A stretch of DNA of 64,000 nt. Source: WYZ-LMO2 sp038731605 (GTDB lineage: Archaea > Halobacteriota > Archaeoglobi > Archaeoglobales > Archaeoglobaceae). The DNA lies in the NCBI GenBank assembly GCA_038731605.1, contig JAVYQP010000001.1:554948-618947 (forward strand), read 5' to 3'. Under the pieces are notes generated by a model. It did not search any database. It was not told the DNA's origin and was given only the letters and a program-made list of their open reading frames with translations. Shown in pieces: positions 40,903 to 50,289 of the stretch (positions are counted from its first letter, which is position 1; the number at the start of each line of letters is the position of its first letter). A program made the position numbers and the translations under genes.

Positions 40903-41843
40903 TGTTCAAAGCCTTCAAAGAGAAGCTGAAGCAACTGAAGGAGAGAATCGACTTTAGCGAGGCGAAGGAGAAGTTATCTGCGATTGTCAGTGGGGAAGTC
41001 GTAATAAGCGAAGAAAAGGTGGACGAGGTTTTGGATGAGCTCGAAATCGTGTTGCTCGAAAGCGACGTCGCCTTAGATGCGGTTGCAGAGATAAGGGAGA
41101 GGATGAAAAATCGCCTCGCTGGCAGAAGGAAGAAGATAACAGAGAGTCTTTACCAGATCGTCGAAACAGAGCTGAAGCAGACCCTTGTCGAGATTCTGGA
41201 GAAGAACTACTTTGATCTCGAAGCGGAGATCGAAAGAAGGTTGAAGGAGAAGAAACCATTGAACATGGTTTTCGTAGGGGTAAATGGGACAGGGAAAACG
41301 ACGACGATCGCAAAAATGGCAAAGAGGTTAATGAGCAAATACAGCGTTGTAATCGCAGCTGCGGACACCTTTAGGGCGGGAGCAATAGAGCAAATAGAAG
41401 AGCATGCAAGAAGGCTCGGAGTGAAGGTTGTGAAGCACAAACTTGGCTCAGATCCGAGTGCTGTGATCTTCGACGCAATTAAACATGCGGAGAGCAAGGG
41501 AATAGACATAGTCCTCTCGGACACCGCAGGAAGGATGCACACGAAAAAGAATCTCTTGGATCAGCTCGAGAAAATAAAGAGAGTTACGAGACCGGACTTC
41601 ATAATCTTCGTCGACGAGAGCATCGCTGGAAACGACGCAGTCGAGAGGGCGAGGATGTTCAACGAATCCGTCGGAATAGATGGGACGATTTTAACGAAGA
41701 TCGACGCAGATGCGAAGGGCGGAACAGCGATCTCGATCGCTATTGCGACTCAGAAGCCAATTCTCTATTTGGGCACTGGGCAAAGTTACGAGGATCTCGT
41801 GAAGTTCGAGCCAAAATGGCTTGTCGAGAGAATATTCTCATGA
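40902..41843 (+). CDS. ftsY: Signal recognition particle receptor FtsY
   Basis: A 313-residue SRP-type GTPase that docks ribosome-SRP complexes at the membrane. The N domain is a helical bundle (residues 1-110). In the G domain the P-loop GVNGTGKTTT is near 126-135, the DTFRAGAIEQ insertion box near 153-162, SDTAGRM near 205-211 and TKIDADAKGG near 265-274. No acidic A domain precedes it, as usual in archaea. It overlaps cofC by four bases. Confidence 0.97.
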   Translation: MFKAFKEKLKQLKERIDFSEAKEKLSAIVSGEVVISEEKVDEVLDELEIVLLESDVALDAVAEIRERMKNRLAGRRKKITESLYQIVETELKQTLVEILEKNYFDLEAEIERRLKEKKPLNMVFVGVNGTGKTTTIAKMAKRLMSKYSVVIAAADTFRAGAIEQIEEHARRLGVKVVKHKLGSDPSAVIFDAIKHAESKGIDIVLSDTAGRMHTKKNLLDQLEKIKRVTRPDFIIFVDESIAGNDAVERARMFNESVGIDGTILTKIDADAKGGTAISIAIATQKPILYLGTGQSYEDLVKFEPKWLVERIFS

Positions 41844-42454
41844 AAGCTGTAGTCCCATTCAAGCCGATAAACCCAAAGTCGAGGCTTGCAAAGGTCTTGA
41901 GCGAAAAGGAAAGAGAGGAGTTTGCAAGGCTGATGTTGCTCGATGTTTTGAAAGTCTTGAAAAACGCTGGTCTTGATGTAAGAGTCGTCACAACTTCTCC
42001 GATCGATATACCGATGGACGTCGAAATCGTTGAAGACCAGAGATCGCTCGACGAGTGCATAAACTCCGAGCTGGAAGAAGTGCCGAAGGCTGTTGTGATG
42101 TCAGATTTACCCTTGCTCAATGAGCAAGTCCTTCAGAGATTTCTCGAAGCCGAAGGTGACGTTGTTATTGCCCCGGGCAGGAAGGGGGGAACGAACATGT
42201 TGCTTGTTAGAAGGAAGGGCTTCAGGGTTTCTTACCACTACTGCAGTTTTTTGAAACACGTAAACATCGCAAAGTCGATGAACTTCTCCTTTACAATTTT
42301 CGACTCTTTTTACTCTTCGGTTGACGTTGACAGCGAAGAAGATTTGCTTGAGCTCATGATCCATGGAGAAGGGAAGCTCTCGAGGAGCTATCTCGAGAAA
42401 ATTGGTTTTAGGGTTGAGTTCGAAAAAGTCCCGAGATTGCTGAGAGATCGATAG
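41840..42454 (+). CDS. cofC: 2-phospho-L-lactate guanylyltransferase
   Basis: A 204-residue enzyme that activates 2-phospholactate (or PEP) with GTP in coenzyme F420 synthesis. The nucleotidyltransferase entry KAVVPFKPINPKSRLAKVLS is at residues 2-21 and VVMSDLPLL near 92-100. VVIAPGRKGGTNMLLVR near 115-131 and SVDVDSEEDLLEL near 164-176 are family features. F420 is abundant in Archaeoglobus, consistent with the host. Start ATG 41840 overlaps the ftsY stop. Confidence 0.95.
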   Translation: MKAVVPFKPINPKSRLAKVLSEKEREEFARLMLLDVLKVLKNAGLDVRVVTTSPIDIPMDVEIVEDQRSLDECINSELEEVPKAVVMSDLPLLNEQVLQRFLEAEGDVVIAPGRKGGTNMLLVRRKGFRVSYHYCSFLKHVNIAKSMNFSFTIFDSFYSSVDVDSEEDLLELMIHGEGKLSRSYLEKIGFRVEFEKVPRLLRDR

Positions 42455-42484
42455 GGTTATAAGAATGGAGGCGTAAGTTCTTTC

Positions 42485-42856
42485 ATGAAGAATAAGGAGA
42501 AGATTCTCGTCGCAGAAGACGACTTAGCCCTACTCGAGACCTTGGCAATCATGCTTAAGGACAAATACGAGATCTACACCGCAAGGAACGGGGAAGAGCT
42601 CATAAGACTCTTCAAGGAAAAGAAGCCCGATTTGGTCGTGACGGACATCCTAATGCCCGAGATCGATGGTGTTGAGGCTACGAAACGCATCCTTGAAATA
42701 GACCCCAATGCGATAGTCATTGGGATCACCGCATACTACCTCAGCAAGGCAAAGTCTTTGCTCGAGGCGGGAGCCAAGGAGGTTTTAGAGAAGCCATTTA
42801 CGAGGAAGAAGCTGATCGAGACAATTGAAAAATATCTCTCGAAATCCAAAACCTAA
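42485..42856 (+). CDS. CheY-like response regulator (receiver only)
   Basis: A 123-residue single receiver domain. The acidic pocket EDD is at residues 10-12, the phospho-acceptor Asp in LVVTDILMPEIDG near 56, Thr in VIGITAY near 82 and Lys in VLEKPF near 103. There is no output domain and no histidine kinase gene in the window, so its partner is encoded elsewhere. The 3' end overlaps the convergent MFS gene by 59 bases, which could allow antisense effects. Confidence 0.93.
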   Translation: MKNKEKILVAEDDLALLETLAIMLKDKYEIYTARNGEELIRLFKEKKPDLVVTDILMPEIDGVEATKRILEIDPNAIVIGITAYYLSKAKSLLEAGAKEVLEKPFTRKKLIETIEKYLSKSKT

Positions 42857-43871
42857 CTCTTAAGCTTTTCTCAGCCCTAAGGGCGATGTAACCGAGTAGT
42901 ATTGCGCTTGAGAGGATCCAAGGATACTCGTAGCTAATCGAGTGCAATAGGAAGCCGATCGTTTTTCCAATCCCAGCGAATATCTCCCAAGAGATCCCCA
43001 TGAGCGCAATTGCGACCCCTCTTTGCTCGTGCGTGACATAAAAGCTTTCGAGTGTCGAGTCTGCGAAGATTATGGCAAAATCGCTGATGGCTACGAGCGC
43101 TATTGCGTAGCTTAGATCGTTGACGAATCCGAGCGAAGCGAAGATCGTGGCTACGGAGAACACAGCAATTAGGTGGAGCTTTGGAGCTTCGAATTTGCCG
43201 AGAATTGGCGATGCTATGAGCGTTGCAATAGAAGACAGTAGGGATGCGGTCGTTATTAGGAGAGCGATCTCTTTTTCTGCGTCAAACCTCAGAGCCATGT
43301 AGTATTCGACGTTCATCGTCGTGAGTCCTAAGGCTAAGCCGAAGATCGAGAACACTGTGAAGATCTCTGTGAGCTTTGGGCTTCCCTTGCTCTCGACTTT
43401 CTTTCTTTTCTCCCCCATAAACTGGTAGCAGAGGGTTGAGAACGCCAACAACAGCAAAACGGGGCTTCTCATCTCGAGATAAACGAGCATCGCTCCCAGA
43501 GACATACCCAAGTAATGCGACGCATGTGAAAGGATCAAATCCTTCGTTCCTCTCGCAAGGTAAACGACTGACACGTAGTTAATCCCTGCGAAGACAGTGA
43601 GCAGAGCTGTTGCAAGGATCACGTTGCTCTCTATCGCAACCACCGCAATCGCCAACGAAATCCCAGCGACGATCATTGCGAAGGAGTAGCCAGTGTCGTA
43701 TAGCCTGCTGGCAAGGTAGTAGGTGAGCACAGCAACTATCGTCGACAACAGTGCCAAGTAGCTGTAGCTCTCAGCCAAGCCGTTTTTGATGATCGAGGGA
43801 GCGTAGAGGGCGAGAGAGACTCCATACAGGATCCCGAGGATGAACTCGAGAATTGGGAGGAGCATACGCAT
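42798..43871 (-). CDS. Major facilitator superfamily transporter
   Basis: A 357-residue integral membrane protein with about 11-12 hydrophobic segments and short loops, split by a basic loop GEKRKKVESKGSPKLTEI near residue 155, the usual midpoint of the 6+6 MFS layout. The substrate is not evident. Two ATGs (43871 and 43865) precede a GGGAGG-like context; the second is equally likely. The gene has its own AT-rich promoter region at 43872-43960. Confidence 0.78.
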   Translation of the reverse strand: MRMLLPILEFILGILYGVSLALYAPSIIKNGLAESYSYLALLSTIVAVLTYYLASRLYDTGYSFAMIVAGISLAIAVVAIESNVILATALLTVFAGINYVSVVYLARGTKDLILSHASHYLGMSLGAMLVYLEMRSPVLLLLAFSTLCYQFMGEKRKKVESKGSPKLTEIFTVFSIFGLALGLTTMNVEYYMALRFDAEKEIALLITTASLLSSIATLIASPILGKFEAPKLHLIAVFSVATIFASLGFVNDLSYAIALVAISDFAIIFADSTLESFYVTHEQRGVAIALMGISWEIFAGIGKTIGFLLHSISYEYPWILSSAILLGYIALRAEKSLRVRFWISRDIFQLSRSASSS

Positions 43872-43969
43872 CCCCCCATAAATTTTTTTAGAACGACCTC
43901 AAACCTTCTACTACAGTATTTAACAGCACAGGATTTAAATAATTTTCGCCAAAAATCTATCGTTAAAAT

Positions 43970-45061
43970 TCAGCTTCTGAGAACTTTTAGAGCCAATTTG
44001 ACAAGCGATGGGTTCGCAAGCAATAATTTAAAGATCCTGAACATGTTTTTCGGGCGCAAAACTGTCGAGGGTCGATCCATGTGAAGATCTGAGAACTCAA
44101 AGCCCTTCAACGCTCTAACGATAGCTTCAAGTTCTTCGTCTTCCAAGTTGTAAACGTTCCTAACCTTCTCTCCGAGTCTTATCTCTCTTCCCAGCTCCCT
44201 TAGGAACGCTCTCTCGTAGTTTTCGAGGTTCGGAAAGTTCTCTGCAAGCTTTTCTGAAGCGATGAGCAAATAGAAAAGCCCACCACCTGAGTAGGGCTTT
44301 ACCATGCCTGCGGAGTCGCCGATAAGGGCTACTTTTCCCTTGACGAAGTCTACGAGGTTTGCTGGGATTAAGCCAGAGTTCAGCTCGACAACGCTACCCT
44401 TAACCCTTTTCGAAACAGACGGATGCTTCTCGATTAGATTTCTGAGGTAGTGCAACACGTTTCTTTTCGCAATCACACCGATCTTTGCAGTGTCTCCGAT
44501 TGGTATTGCGTAGGCAAAGAATTCACTGTAACGCTTCCCAAGGTAGATTTCGACGAAATTTTCGTCCATTGCCTCAAATTTAGCCTCGATTTGGATTGCT
44601 GAGTAAAAGCTTGGTCTTTTAAACCCAAAAGCCCTTGCGACCTCTGAATAAACACCGTCTGCGCCGATTATGAAATCTGGACGAATTTCTCTGCTTCCAA
44701 CGATGGCTTTCTCGCCTTCGAACTTGACTTTCGTCTTGACAAAAACTTCTGCAAATTCTGAAGCCTTGGCAAGGAGCATTTCGTCGAGGATCTTTCTTTC
44801 AATGACAAAGGCTTCCCCCTTAGCTTCAAAGAAGTTTCCCGAGGGGGAGAAGAAGAAAGCGCCATCTATTTCGTTCTCGACCGCCTTGCTTACCTTGCAA
44901 TACTTGCTGTATCTCTTAAAGCAATCGTCGCTTATCAATCCAGCGCATTGCACGGGAAATCCTGCGGATTGATGCTCTTCGGCGATTACAACGTCGTTCT
45001 CTTTGCCTAAGAGCGTTGCACTCAAGCTCCCCGCTGGTCCTGCGCCAACGACTAAGATCAC
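43970..45061 (-). CDS. Geranylgeranyl reductase family FAD protein (digeranylgeranylglycerophospholipid reductase-like)
   Basis: A 363-residue flavoprotein. The FAD fold is VVGAGPAGSLSATLLG at residues 4-19. GFPVQCAGLIS near 34-44 is the family's PxxCxG-type motif, FAYAIPIGDTAKIGV lies near 186 and LIGDSAGMVKPYSGGG near 254. These are typical of enzymes that hydrogenate geranylgeranyl chains of archaeal ether lipids. A second member is at 28321-29442. Divergent from the reverse gyrase gene. Confidence 0.87.
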   Translation of the reverse strand: MILVVGAGPAGSLSATLLGKENDVVIAEEHQSAGFPVQCAGLISDDCFKRYSKYCKVSKAVENEIDGAFFFSPSGNFFEAKGEAFVIERKILDEMLLAKASEFAEVFVKTKVKFEGEKAIVGSREIRPDFIIGADGVYSEVARAFGFKRPSFYSAIQIEAKFEAMDENFVEIYLGKRYSEFFAYAIPIGDTAKIGVIAKRNVLHYLRNLIEKHPSVSKRVKGSVVELNSGLIPANLVDFVKGKVALIGDSAGMVKPYSGGGLFYLLIASEKLAENFPNLENYERAFLRELGREIRLGEKVRNVYNLEDEELEAIVRALKGFEFSDLHMDRPSTVLRPKNMFRIFKLLLANPSLVKLALKVLRS

Positions 45062-45105
45062 GAGTTGAGTAGGAAAAAAGATATTTATCCCTCACTATTT
45101 GCATT

Positions 45106-48100
45106 GTGCTCATTTACGAAGATCTCTGCCCGATCTGCGGAAAAGACCTCAGCTTTGAAGAAATCGAGAAAGGACTTTGTTTCGCTGAGAAAAAGAAGAT
45201 CTGCGAAGAACTCGGATTCGAGTTCGAGTCTTTTTTCGAAAAATGCATCGCCCCGCTCAGGGAGATCCAGAGAATGTGGGCTAAGAGAATTCTCCGTGGC
45301 GAGAGCTTTTCCCTCATAGCCCCAACTGGAATCGGAAAGACTTCTTTCGGTCTTTCAATGGCTCTATTCCTGGCGACTAAGAAGAAAAGATCTTACGTGA
45401 TCTTCCCGACTTCTCTCCTCGTAAAACAGGCGGTGTCAACGCTAAGGCTCTTCGCTGAGAAATTGAAGTTGGACGTGGGATTCAACGAGGTAAAGGAGGT
45501 GTCGATCGGCTTCTACTACTCCGAGGTTAAGAGGGACGAGTTCGTCGGGAATCTCAAGGACTTCGACATACTCGTAACGACCTCGCAGTTCTTGGCGAAG
45601 AACTTCGAGATGCTTAAAGATCTCAGGTTTCACTTCATATTCGTCGACGACGTCGATGCGGTGCTGAAGTCTTCGAAAAACGTTGACAGAATTTTGCAGA
45701 TTCTTGCGAAGGACGAAAAAGGTGTCCTTGTTGTCTCTACTGCAACAGCGAAAGTCGGTAAAAGAGCGGAGCTGTTCAGAAAAGTCTTGAACTTCAGCAT
45801 AGGCTCCTCGCAGTTCTACCTTAGAAACATCGAGGACGTGATTGCAAACGGTGCAACCCTCGAGGAGATTCTTACAAAACTTGGAAAAGGTGGGATAATT
45901 TATGCGAGAAACATTGAAGAATGTGAAAAATTATACGAGAAGCTGAGGGATTTTAGAGTTGGGATCGTGACTTCGAGGGATTCCAAGGATTTTGAGCTCT
46001 TTTTGAAGGGTGAGATCGACCACCTCATCGGCACTGCGCATCACTATGGGGCGTTGGTTCGTGGGATAGATCTGCCAGAGAAGGTCAGATTTGCGGTTTT
46101 CATCGGTTGTCCTGTTCATAGGATAAGGGTTGAAGACATCGACAGAGTCTCGCCTTCGATGCTCAGGATCCTCGCTTATCTTTACAGAGACGACGAAAGG
46201 ATTGAGAAGTTCATCCCGAAGCTTAGATTCGTGGAAAAGGTTAGCGAGGAGCTTAGAAGGGCTCTGAAGGAAGTGATGACAGAGAAGGAGGTTTTGGTGA
46301 AGGACGCTGTTGTTAGGAAGGGCGAAATAATCTTCCCAGACGTTCGGACTTATCTGCAAGCTTCTGGACGAACTTCGAGGCTTACAGTAAGTGGGCTTAC
46401 GAAGGGGGCGAGTTTTGTTTTTGAAAGCGACGAAGAGATCCTTAGGGCGTTCATCGAGAGAGCAAAGATCTTCGATCTGAGCTTCAAGAGCTTTTCAGAG
46501 GTAGACCTCGAGAAGCTCAAGAAGGAGATCGATGAGAGCAGGGAAGTTAAGAGGGAAGTGAAGCTGATAAAGCCAGCACTCTTCATCGTGGAAAGTCCAA
46601 CAAAGGCTAAGCAGATAGCAAGGTTCTTTGGAAAACCGGGGATCAGGTTTATAGATTCGGTTCCGGTCTATGAAGTTCCCACGGAAAACTACCTACTGCT
46701 CATAACAGCAACACTCGGACACATCACGGATCTCGTAACGAATCGAGGCTTTCACGGAGTCGAGGGCTTTACACCGATCTACACAACCATAAAGCGATGC
46801 AAAAACTGCGGAACCCAGTTCACAGAAAGCGTTTGTCCGAAGTGCAAAGGCAACGAGTTCGAAGACTCGAGGAGAATAATCTCGACGCTGAGAAGGGTTG
46901 CAGAAGAGGCTGAGATCGTAATCATTGGCACAGATCCGGATGCAGAAGGTGAAAAGATTTGCTGGGATCTTCGGTGTCTCCTGTGTGGGGAAATAAAGAG
47001 AGCAGAATTCCACGAGGTGACAAAGAGGGCAATCGTTTCTGCGTTGAAGGAGCTAAAGCAACCGAATCTCAACCTCGTGAAATCGCAGATCCTTAGGAGG
47101 ATCGAGGACAGGTGGATTGGGTTTGAGTTAAGCCAGAAGCTCCAGAACCACTTTGGAAGGAAAAACCTCTCCGCAGGCAGAGCGCAGACGCCTGTGCTTG
47201 GATGGATAATCGATAGATACAGGGAATCGAGGAAAAAGAAGACGATCGCAGTTCTACAAGATCTCGACATCGCTTTGGAGCTGGAGACAGATGAGAAAGA
47301 GGTTGACGTGAAAGTCGAGCTGGTCGAGCAGAGGGTTGAGAAAAGAGCACCTTTGCCACCTTATACGACAAACTCCTTGCTCTTTGATGCGAACGCAATA
47401 CTGAAGATGTCCACAAAGCAGACGATGCAGATTGCGCAGGATCTCTTCGAGAACGGGCTGATAACTTACCACCGCACAGACTCAACAAGGGTAAGCGAGG
47501 TTGGTATGAGCATCGCAAAGGAGTTCTTAGGAGAGCATTTCCAAGGCAGAGAGTGGTTCTCGGAAGGTGCTCATGAGTGCATTCGTCCAACGAGGGCGAT
47601 AGACAGAAACTCGCTTGAGAGGTTGATATACGAGCAAATTCTTGTAGTCGAGAACTTCACTTGGATGCACTTCGCACTCTACGACTTGATCTTCCGCAGA
47701 TTCATGGCTTCGCAGTGCAGAGACTTCGAAGTCATGGTCAAGAAGTTCCGAATTTACGTTAATGGCAGAGAGTTCGAGGAAGAGAGGATCGTGAACGCAA
47801 ATGGCAAGGCTTACGATCTTTTTAAGTCGGTCTGGGTCAGGAAAGATCTTAGTCCTGGTGTTTACAGGACAAAAGTCGAGATCAGAAAAGTTCCAGTCGC
47901 ATCGCTTTTGACGCAAGCTGAGCTGATAAAGCTTATGAAGGAACGTGGGATCGGGAGACCTTCAACCTATGCGACGATCGTCGAAAAGCTTTTCTCGAGA
48001 AACTACGTTATCGAAAAGAACGGCAAGCTTATTCCGACGAAAGATGGAATCGAAGTCTATGGGTATCTTGTTGCGAATTACGAACGCTTCATCTCGGAGA

Positions 48101-48207
48101 ACAGAACTAAGGCGCTCGAGGAAAAGATGGACGCAATCGAGAGAGGGGAGATGGACTATCTCGAGGCGTTGAAGGAGCTATACGAGGAGATAAAGCTCAT
48201 AAGGTAG
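45106..48207 (+). CDS. rgy: Reverse gyrase
   Basis: A 1033-residue ATP-dependent type IA topoisomerase that adds positive supercoils, a hallmark of hyperthermophiles. An N-terminal Zn site (CPICGK near residue 8) precedes the helicase-like half, with Walker A APTGIGKTS near 68-76, VDDVDAVLK near 180 and a second RecA-like lobe ending at SGRTSRL. The topoisomerase half follows: FIVESPTKAKQIARFFG near 490, a second Zn ribbon CKNCG...CPKC near 566-581, and the catalytic Tyr in GLITYHRTDSTR near 788. Length and order match the A. fulgidus protein. No break is seen. Confidence 0.98.
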   Translation: MLIYEDLCPICGKDLSFEEIEKGLCFAEKKKICEELGFEFESFFEKCIAPLREIQRMWAKRILRGESFSLIAPTGIGKTSFGLSMALFLATKKKRSYVIFPTSLLVKQAVSTLRLFAEKLKLDVGFNEVKEVSIGFYYSEVKRDEFVGNLKDFDILVTTSQFLAKNFEMLKDLRFHFIFVDDVDAVLKSSKNVDRILQILAKDEKGVLVVSTATAKVGKRAELFRKVLNFSIGSSQFYLRNIEDVIANGATLEEILTKLGKGGIIYARNIEECEKLYEKLRDFRVGIVTSRDSKDFELFLKGEIDHLIGTAHHYGALVRGIDLPEKVRFAVFIGCPVHRIRVEDIDRVSPSMLRILAYLYRDDERIEKFIPKLRFVEKVSEELRRALKEVMTEKEVLVKDAVVRKGEIIFPDVRTYLQASGRTSRLTVSGLTKGASFVFESDEEILRAFIERAKIFDLSFKSFSEVDLEKLKKEIDESREVKREVKLIKPALFIVESPTKAKQIARFFGKPGIRFIDSVPVYEVPTENYLLLITATLGHITDLVTNRGFHGVEGFTPIYTTIKRCKNCGTQFTESVCPKCKGNEFEDSRRIISTLRRVAEEAEIVIIGTDPDAEGEKICWDLRCLLCGEIKRAEFHEVTKRAIVSALKELKQPNLNLVKSQILRRIEDRWIGFELSQKLQNHFGRKNLSAGRAQTPVLGWIIDRYRESRKKKTIAVLQDLDIALELETDEKEVDVKVELVEQRVEKRAPLPPYTTNSLLFDANAILKMSTKQTMQIAQDLFENGLITYHRTDSTRVSEVGMSIAKEFLGEHFQGREWFSEGAHECIRPTRAIDRNSLERLIYEQILVVENFTWMHFALYDLIFRRFMASQCRDFEVMVKKFRIYVNGREFEEERIVNANGKAYDLFKSVWVRKDLSPGVYRTKVEIRKVPVASLLTQAELIKLMKERGIGRPSTYATIVEKLFSRNYVIEKNGKLIPTKDGIEVYGYLVANYERFISENRTKALEEKMDAIERGEMDYLEALKELYEEIKLIR

Positions 48208-49422
48208 CTAAAGTCCAAAGTCCCCTTTTATTTGCTCTGCAACTTCTCTGCCAGCGATCAAGCTACCGTTCATGCTCCTCTCCGGGTAGTTTGGTCTCGA
48301 GGTCATCCCAGCGATGTAGAAGCCTTCGCAGATTTTGTATGGCGTTATCTTCTTCAAAAATCCCTTCTCGTATATCGGGGAACTGAACTTTGCCCTAAAA
48401 ATCCTGATCCAGTTCACATCTTCACTTTTGACTCCAAACCTTTCGAGATCCTTGAGGAAGAGCTTTTCGATCTCGCCGTCTTGTAGCCTGAAAAACTCGC
48501 TCTCTGGCGTTGTGTAGCTTGCAAGGTAAACGAGATTCTCGCCGTAGTCTTCGAAGGGCATGAAGTTCGTGTGCTCGATGATTGCACCAAAGCTTGCTTT
48601 GTCCACGTTGATCCAGTAAACGTCGGAAATGCTCTCTTTGAGCGACAAAAGTGCGCATATCGAGCTTTGGTAGCGGATCTCTGGGAGGTTTAGTTTTGTT
48701 GAAAGCTCCCCAAGCTCCGGTAGTGGAGCGGTGAAAACGATCGCATCAAAGTCTTCGCCGTTAACGCTCCACTTCCCGTTTCTTTTTATCCTCGCAGTTT
48801 CCTTTGCGATCTCGATCCCTTCGCTCATCCTCTCGATCATCTGATAAAATCCGTGCCTAATATAGCCGATCTCTTCTCCTTTTAGCTTTCTGTTGCTCCT
48901 GATCGCAACCCTTGCAAGAAGCCATGCGTAGCTCACTTCCCTCGCATTCTCGCCGAACTTTGCATTCAGCATTGGAATGAAGAAGTTCTCGAGCAGGCGT
49001 TCTCCGAGCTCTTCTCTCAGAGCTTTCAACGCCTCGACTTCATCAAACGCCTCAAATTTCTGTCTTCTGCTCTTCACCGTGAACATCGCAAGCTTGAACT
49101 TGTCAAGAAGGCTCATGTATGGGTAGCGTAGGATCTCGAAGGGTGTGCTGAGTGAGTAAATCTTCCCATTTCTTGCAAAACCAACTTTTACGGTTTTCCA
49201 AACGAGCTTTGAGCTCAAGCCAAGTTTTTTTATCAAATCCAGAAGTTCTCCGTCGGTTTTGAACGCATGATGGTAGAATTTCTCAATGCAGTAGCGGTTG
49301 CAGAAACTCGAAACAAGCCCGCCAATCGAGTTTTTTTCAAAAACCTTGACCTTTGCAAACTCCTTAAGCTCCATCGCACATCTAAGCCCAGTCAATCCAG
49401 CGCCAACGATTGCGATTTTCAT
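48208..49422 (-). CDS. FAD-dependent amine oxidase/protoporphyrinogen oxidase-like protein
   Basis: A 404-residue flavoprotein. IAIVGAGLTGLRCAMEL at residues 3-19 is the dinucleotide-binding motif, followed by a CIEKFYHHAFKTD substrate-side segment near 45-57 and a C-terminal FYIAGMTSRPNYPERSMNGSLIAG that closes the FAD site. Relatives include UDP-galactopyranose mutase-like and phytoene-desaturase-like oxidoreductases in archaea; the substrate is unknown. It ends head-to-head with reverse gyrase and overlaps nothing. Confidence 0.82.
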   Translation of the reverse strand: MKIAIVGAGLTGLRCAMELKEFAKVKVFEKNSIGGLVSSFCNRYCIEKFYHHAFKTDGELLDLIKKLGLSSKLVWKTVKVGFARNGKIYSLSTPFEILRYPYMSLLDKFKLAMFTVKSRRQKFEAFDEVEALKALREELGERLLENFFIPMLNAKFGENAREVSYAWLLARVAIRSNRKLKGEEIGYIRHGFYQMIERMSEGIEIAKETARIKRNGKWSVNGEDFDAIVFTAPLPELGELSTKLNLPEIRYQSSICALLSLKESISDVYWINVDKASFGAIIEHTNFMPFEDYGENLVYLASYTTPESEFFRLQDGEIEKLFLKDLERFGVKSEDVNWIRIFRAKFSSPIYEKGFLKKITPYKICEGFYIAGMTSRPNYPERSMNGSLIAGREVAEQIKGDFGL

Positions 49423-49469
49423 TCAGAAACTTTGCGAATCTTTTTAAATACTTTGCCTTATCGAGTTCT

Positions 49470-50243
49470 ATGAAGATCACGATTTTGTCTGACAACAAAG
49501 TGTTAGTTCCGAGGGCTTACAAAGCGGAATGGGGCTTTTCAGTTCTCATCGAAGGCAAGGAGACAATCTTGCTCGACGCAGGTCAAAGCGTTGCGTTTGA
49601 GAACCTCGTTGCGATGAGAAAACCCATGCCATCGGTAGTAGTTCTGAGCCATGGACACTACGACCACACAACTGGGCTAAGGCATTTTTTGGGTAACGTG
49701 AAGATCTACACACATCCAGACGCTTTTCTGCCGAGGTATTTCGAGGGGAGATACATAGGGATCCCCTATCCAAGAGAGCTGGTCGCCCATGGAAATGAGC
49801 TGGTCGAGCACAGGGAGCCAATGGAGATCGCAAAAAACGTTTTTGCGCTTGGTGAGATTCCAAGAACGCACGAAACAGCTTTGTTGAAAGACTCCTTCAT
49901 CGTTCGTGGGAATGAAAGGGAAAAAGATGAGATAAAGGACGACCAGGCGATTGCGATTAAAACTGAGAAAGGGATCGTGCTCCTCTTGGGCTGTTGCCAT
50001 TCTGGGCTTAGGAACACAGTCGAATGGGCTGAAGAAGTCGTTGGCGACGAAGTCTTCGCAATAATCGGGGGGACACACTTGATCGCCTACGATGAATCGA
50101 AGATCGTCGAAATCCTTCGCAGTCTTGACGTCGATTTCATTGCGCCGACGCATTGCACTGGCTTAAAGGCGGAGATGATCATCGCAAGAGAGTTTGGCGA
50201 AAAATACAAACCCGCTGGAGTTGGAAGTGAGTTTGAGTTTTGA
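49470..50243 (+). CDS. Metallo-beta-lactamase fold protein (dihydropterin phosphate synthase-like)
   Basis: A 257-residue metallohydrolase. VLSHGHYDHTTG near residues 57-68 is the HxHxDH motif, HETALLKD, LLLGCCHSGLRN near 170-181 and FIAPTHCTG near 227-235 complete the metal site. The pattern matches the MJ0301/Tflp group (7,8-dihydropterin-6-methyl-ribofuranosylaminobenzene 5'-phosphate synthase in tetrahydromethanopterin synthesis), though that function is inferred. ATG 49470 follows a TATA-like TTTTTAAATA (49441-49450) at leaderless spacing. An upstream in-frame ATG lies within the divergent gene. Confidence 0.87.
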   Translation: MKITILSDNKVLVPRAYKAEWGFSVLIEGKETILLDAGQSVAFENLVAMRKPMPSVVVLSHGHYDHTTGLRHFLGNVKIYTHPDAFLPRYFEGRYIGIPYPRELVAHGNELVEHREPMEIAKNVFALGEIPRTHETALLKDSFIVRGNEREKDEIKDDQAIAIKTEKGIVLLLGCCHSGLRNTVEWAEEVVGDEVFAIIGGTHLIAYDESKIVEILRSLDVDFIAPTHCTGLKAEMIIAREFGEKYKPAGVGSEFEF

Positions 50244-50289
50244 GCCATCATCAGCAATATTTATAAACTCCAATCGTTTCAATAGCTTC

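Noticed and set aside
50194..50289. Longer start for the DUF4203 protein
   Set aside because: Overlaps the preceding gene, and a TATA box lies between that start and ATG 50290.
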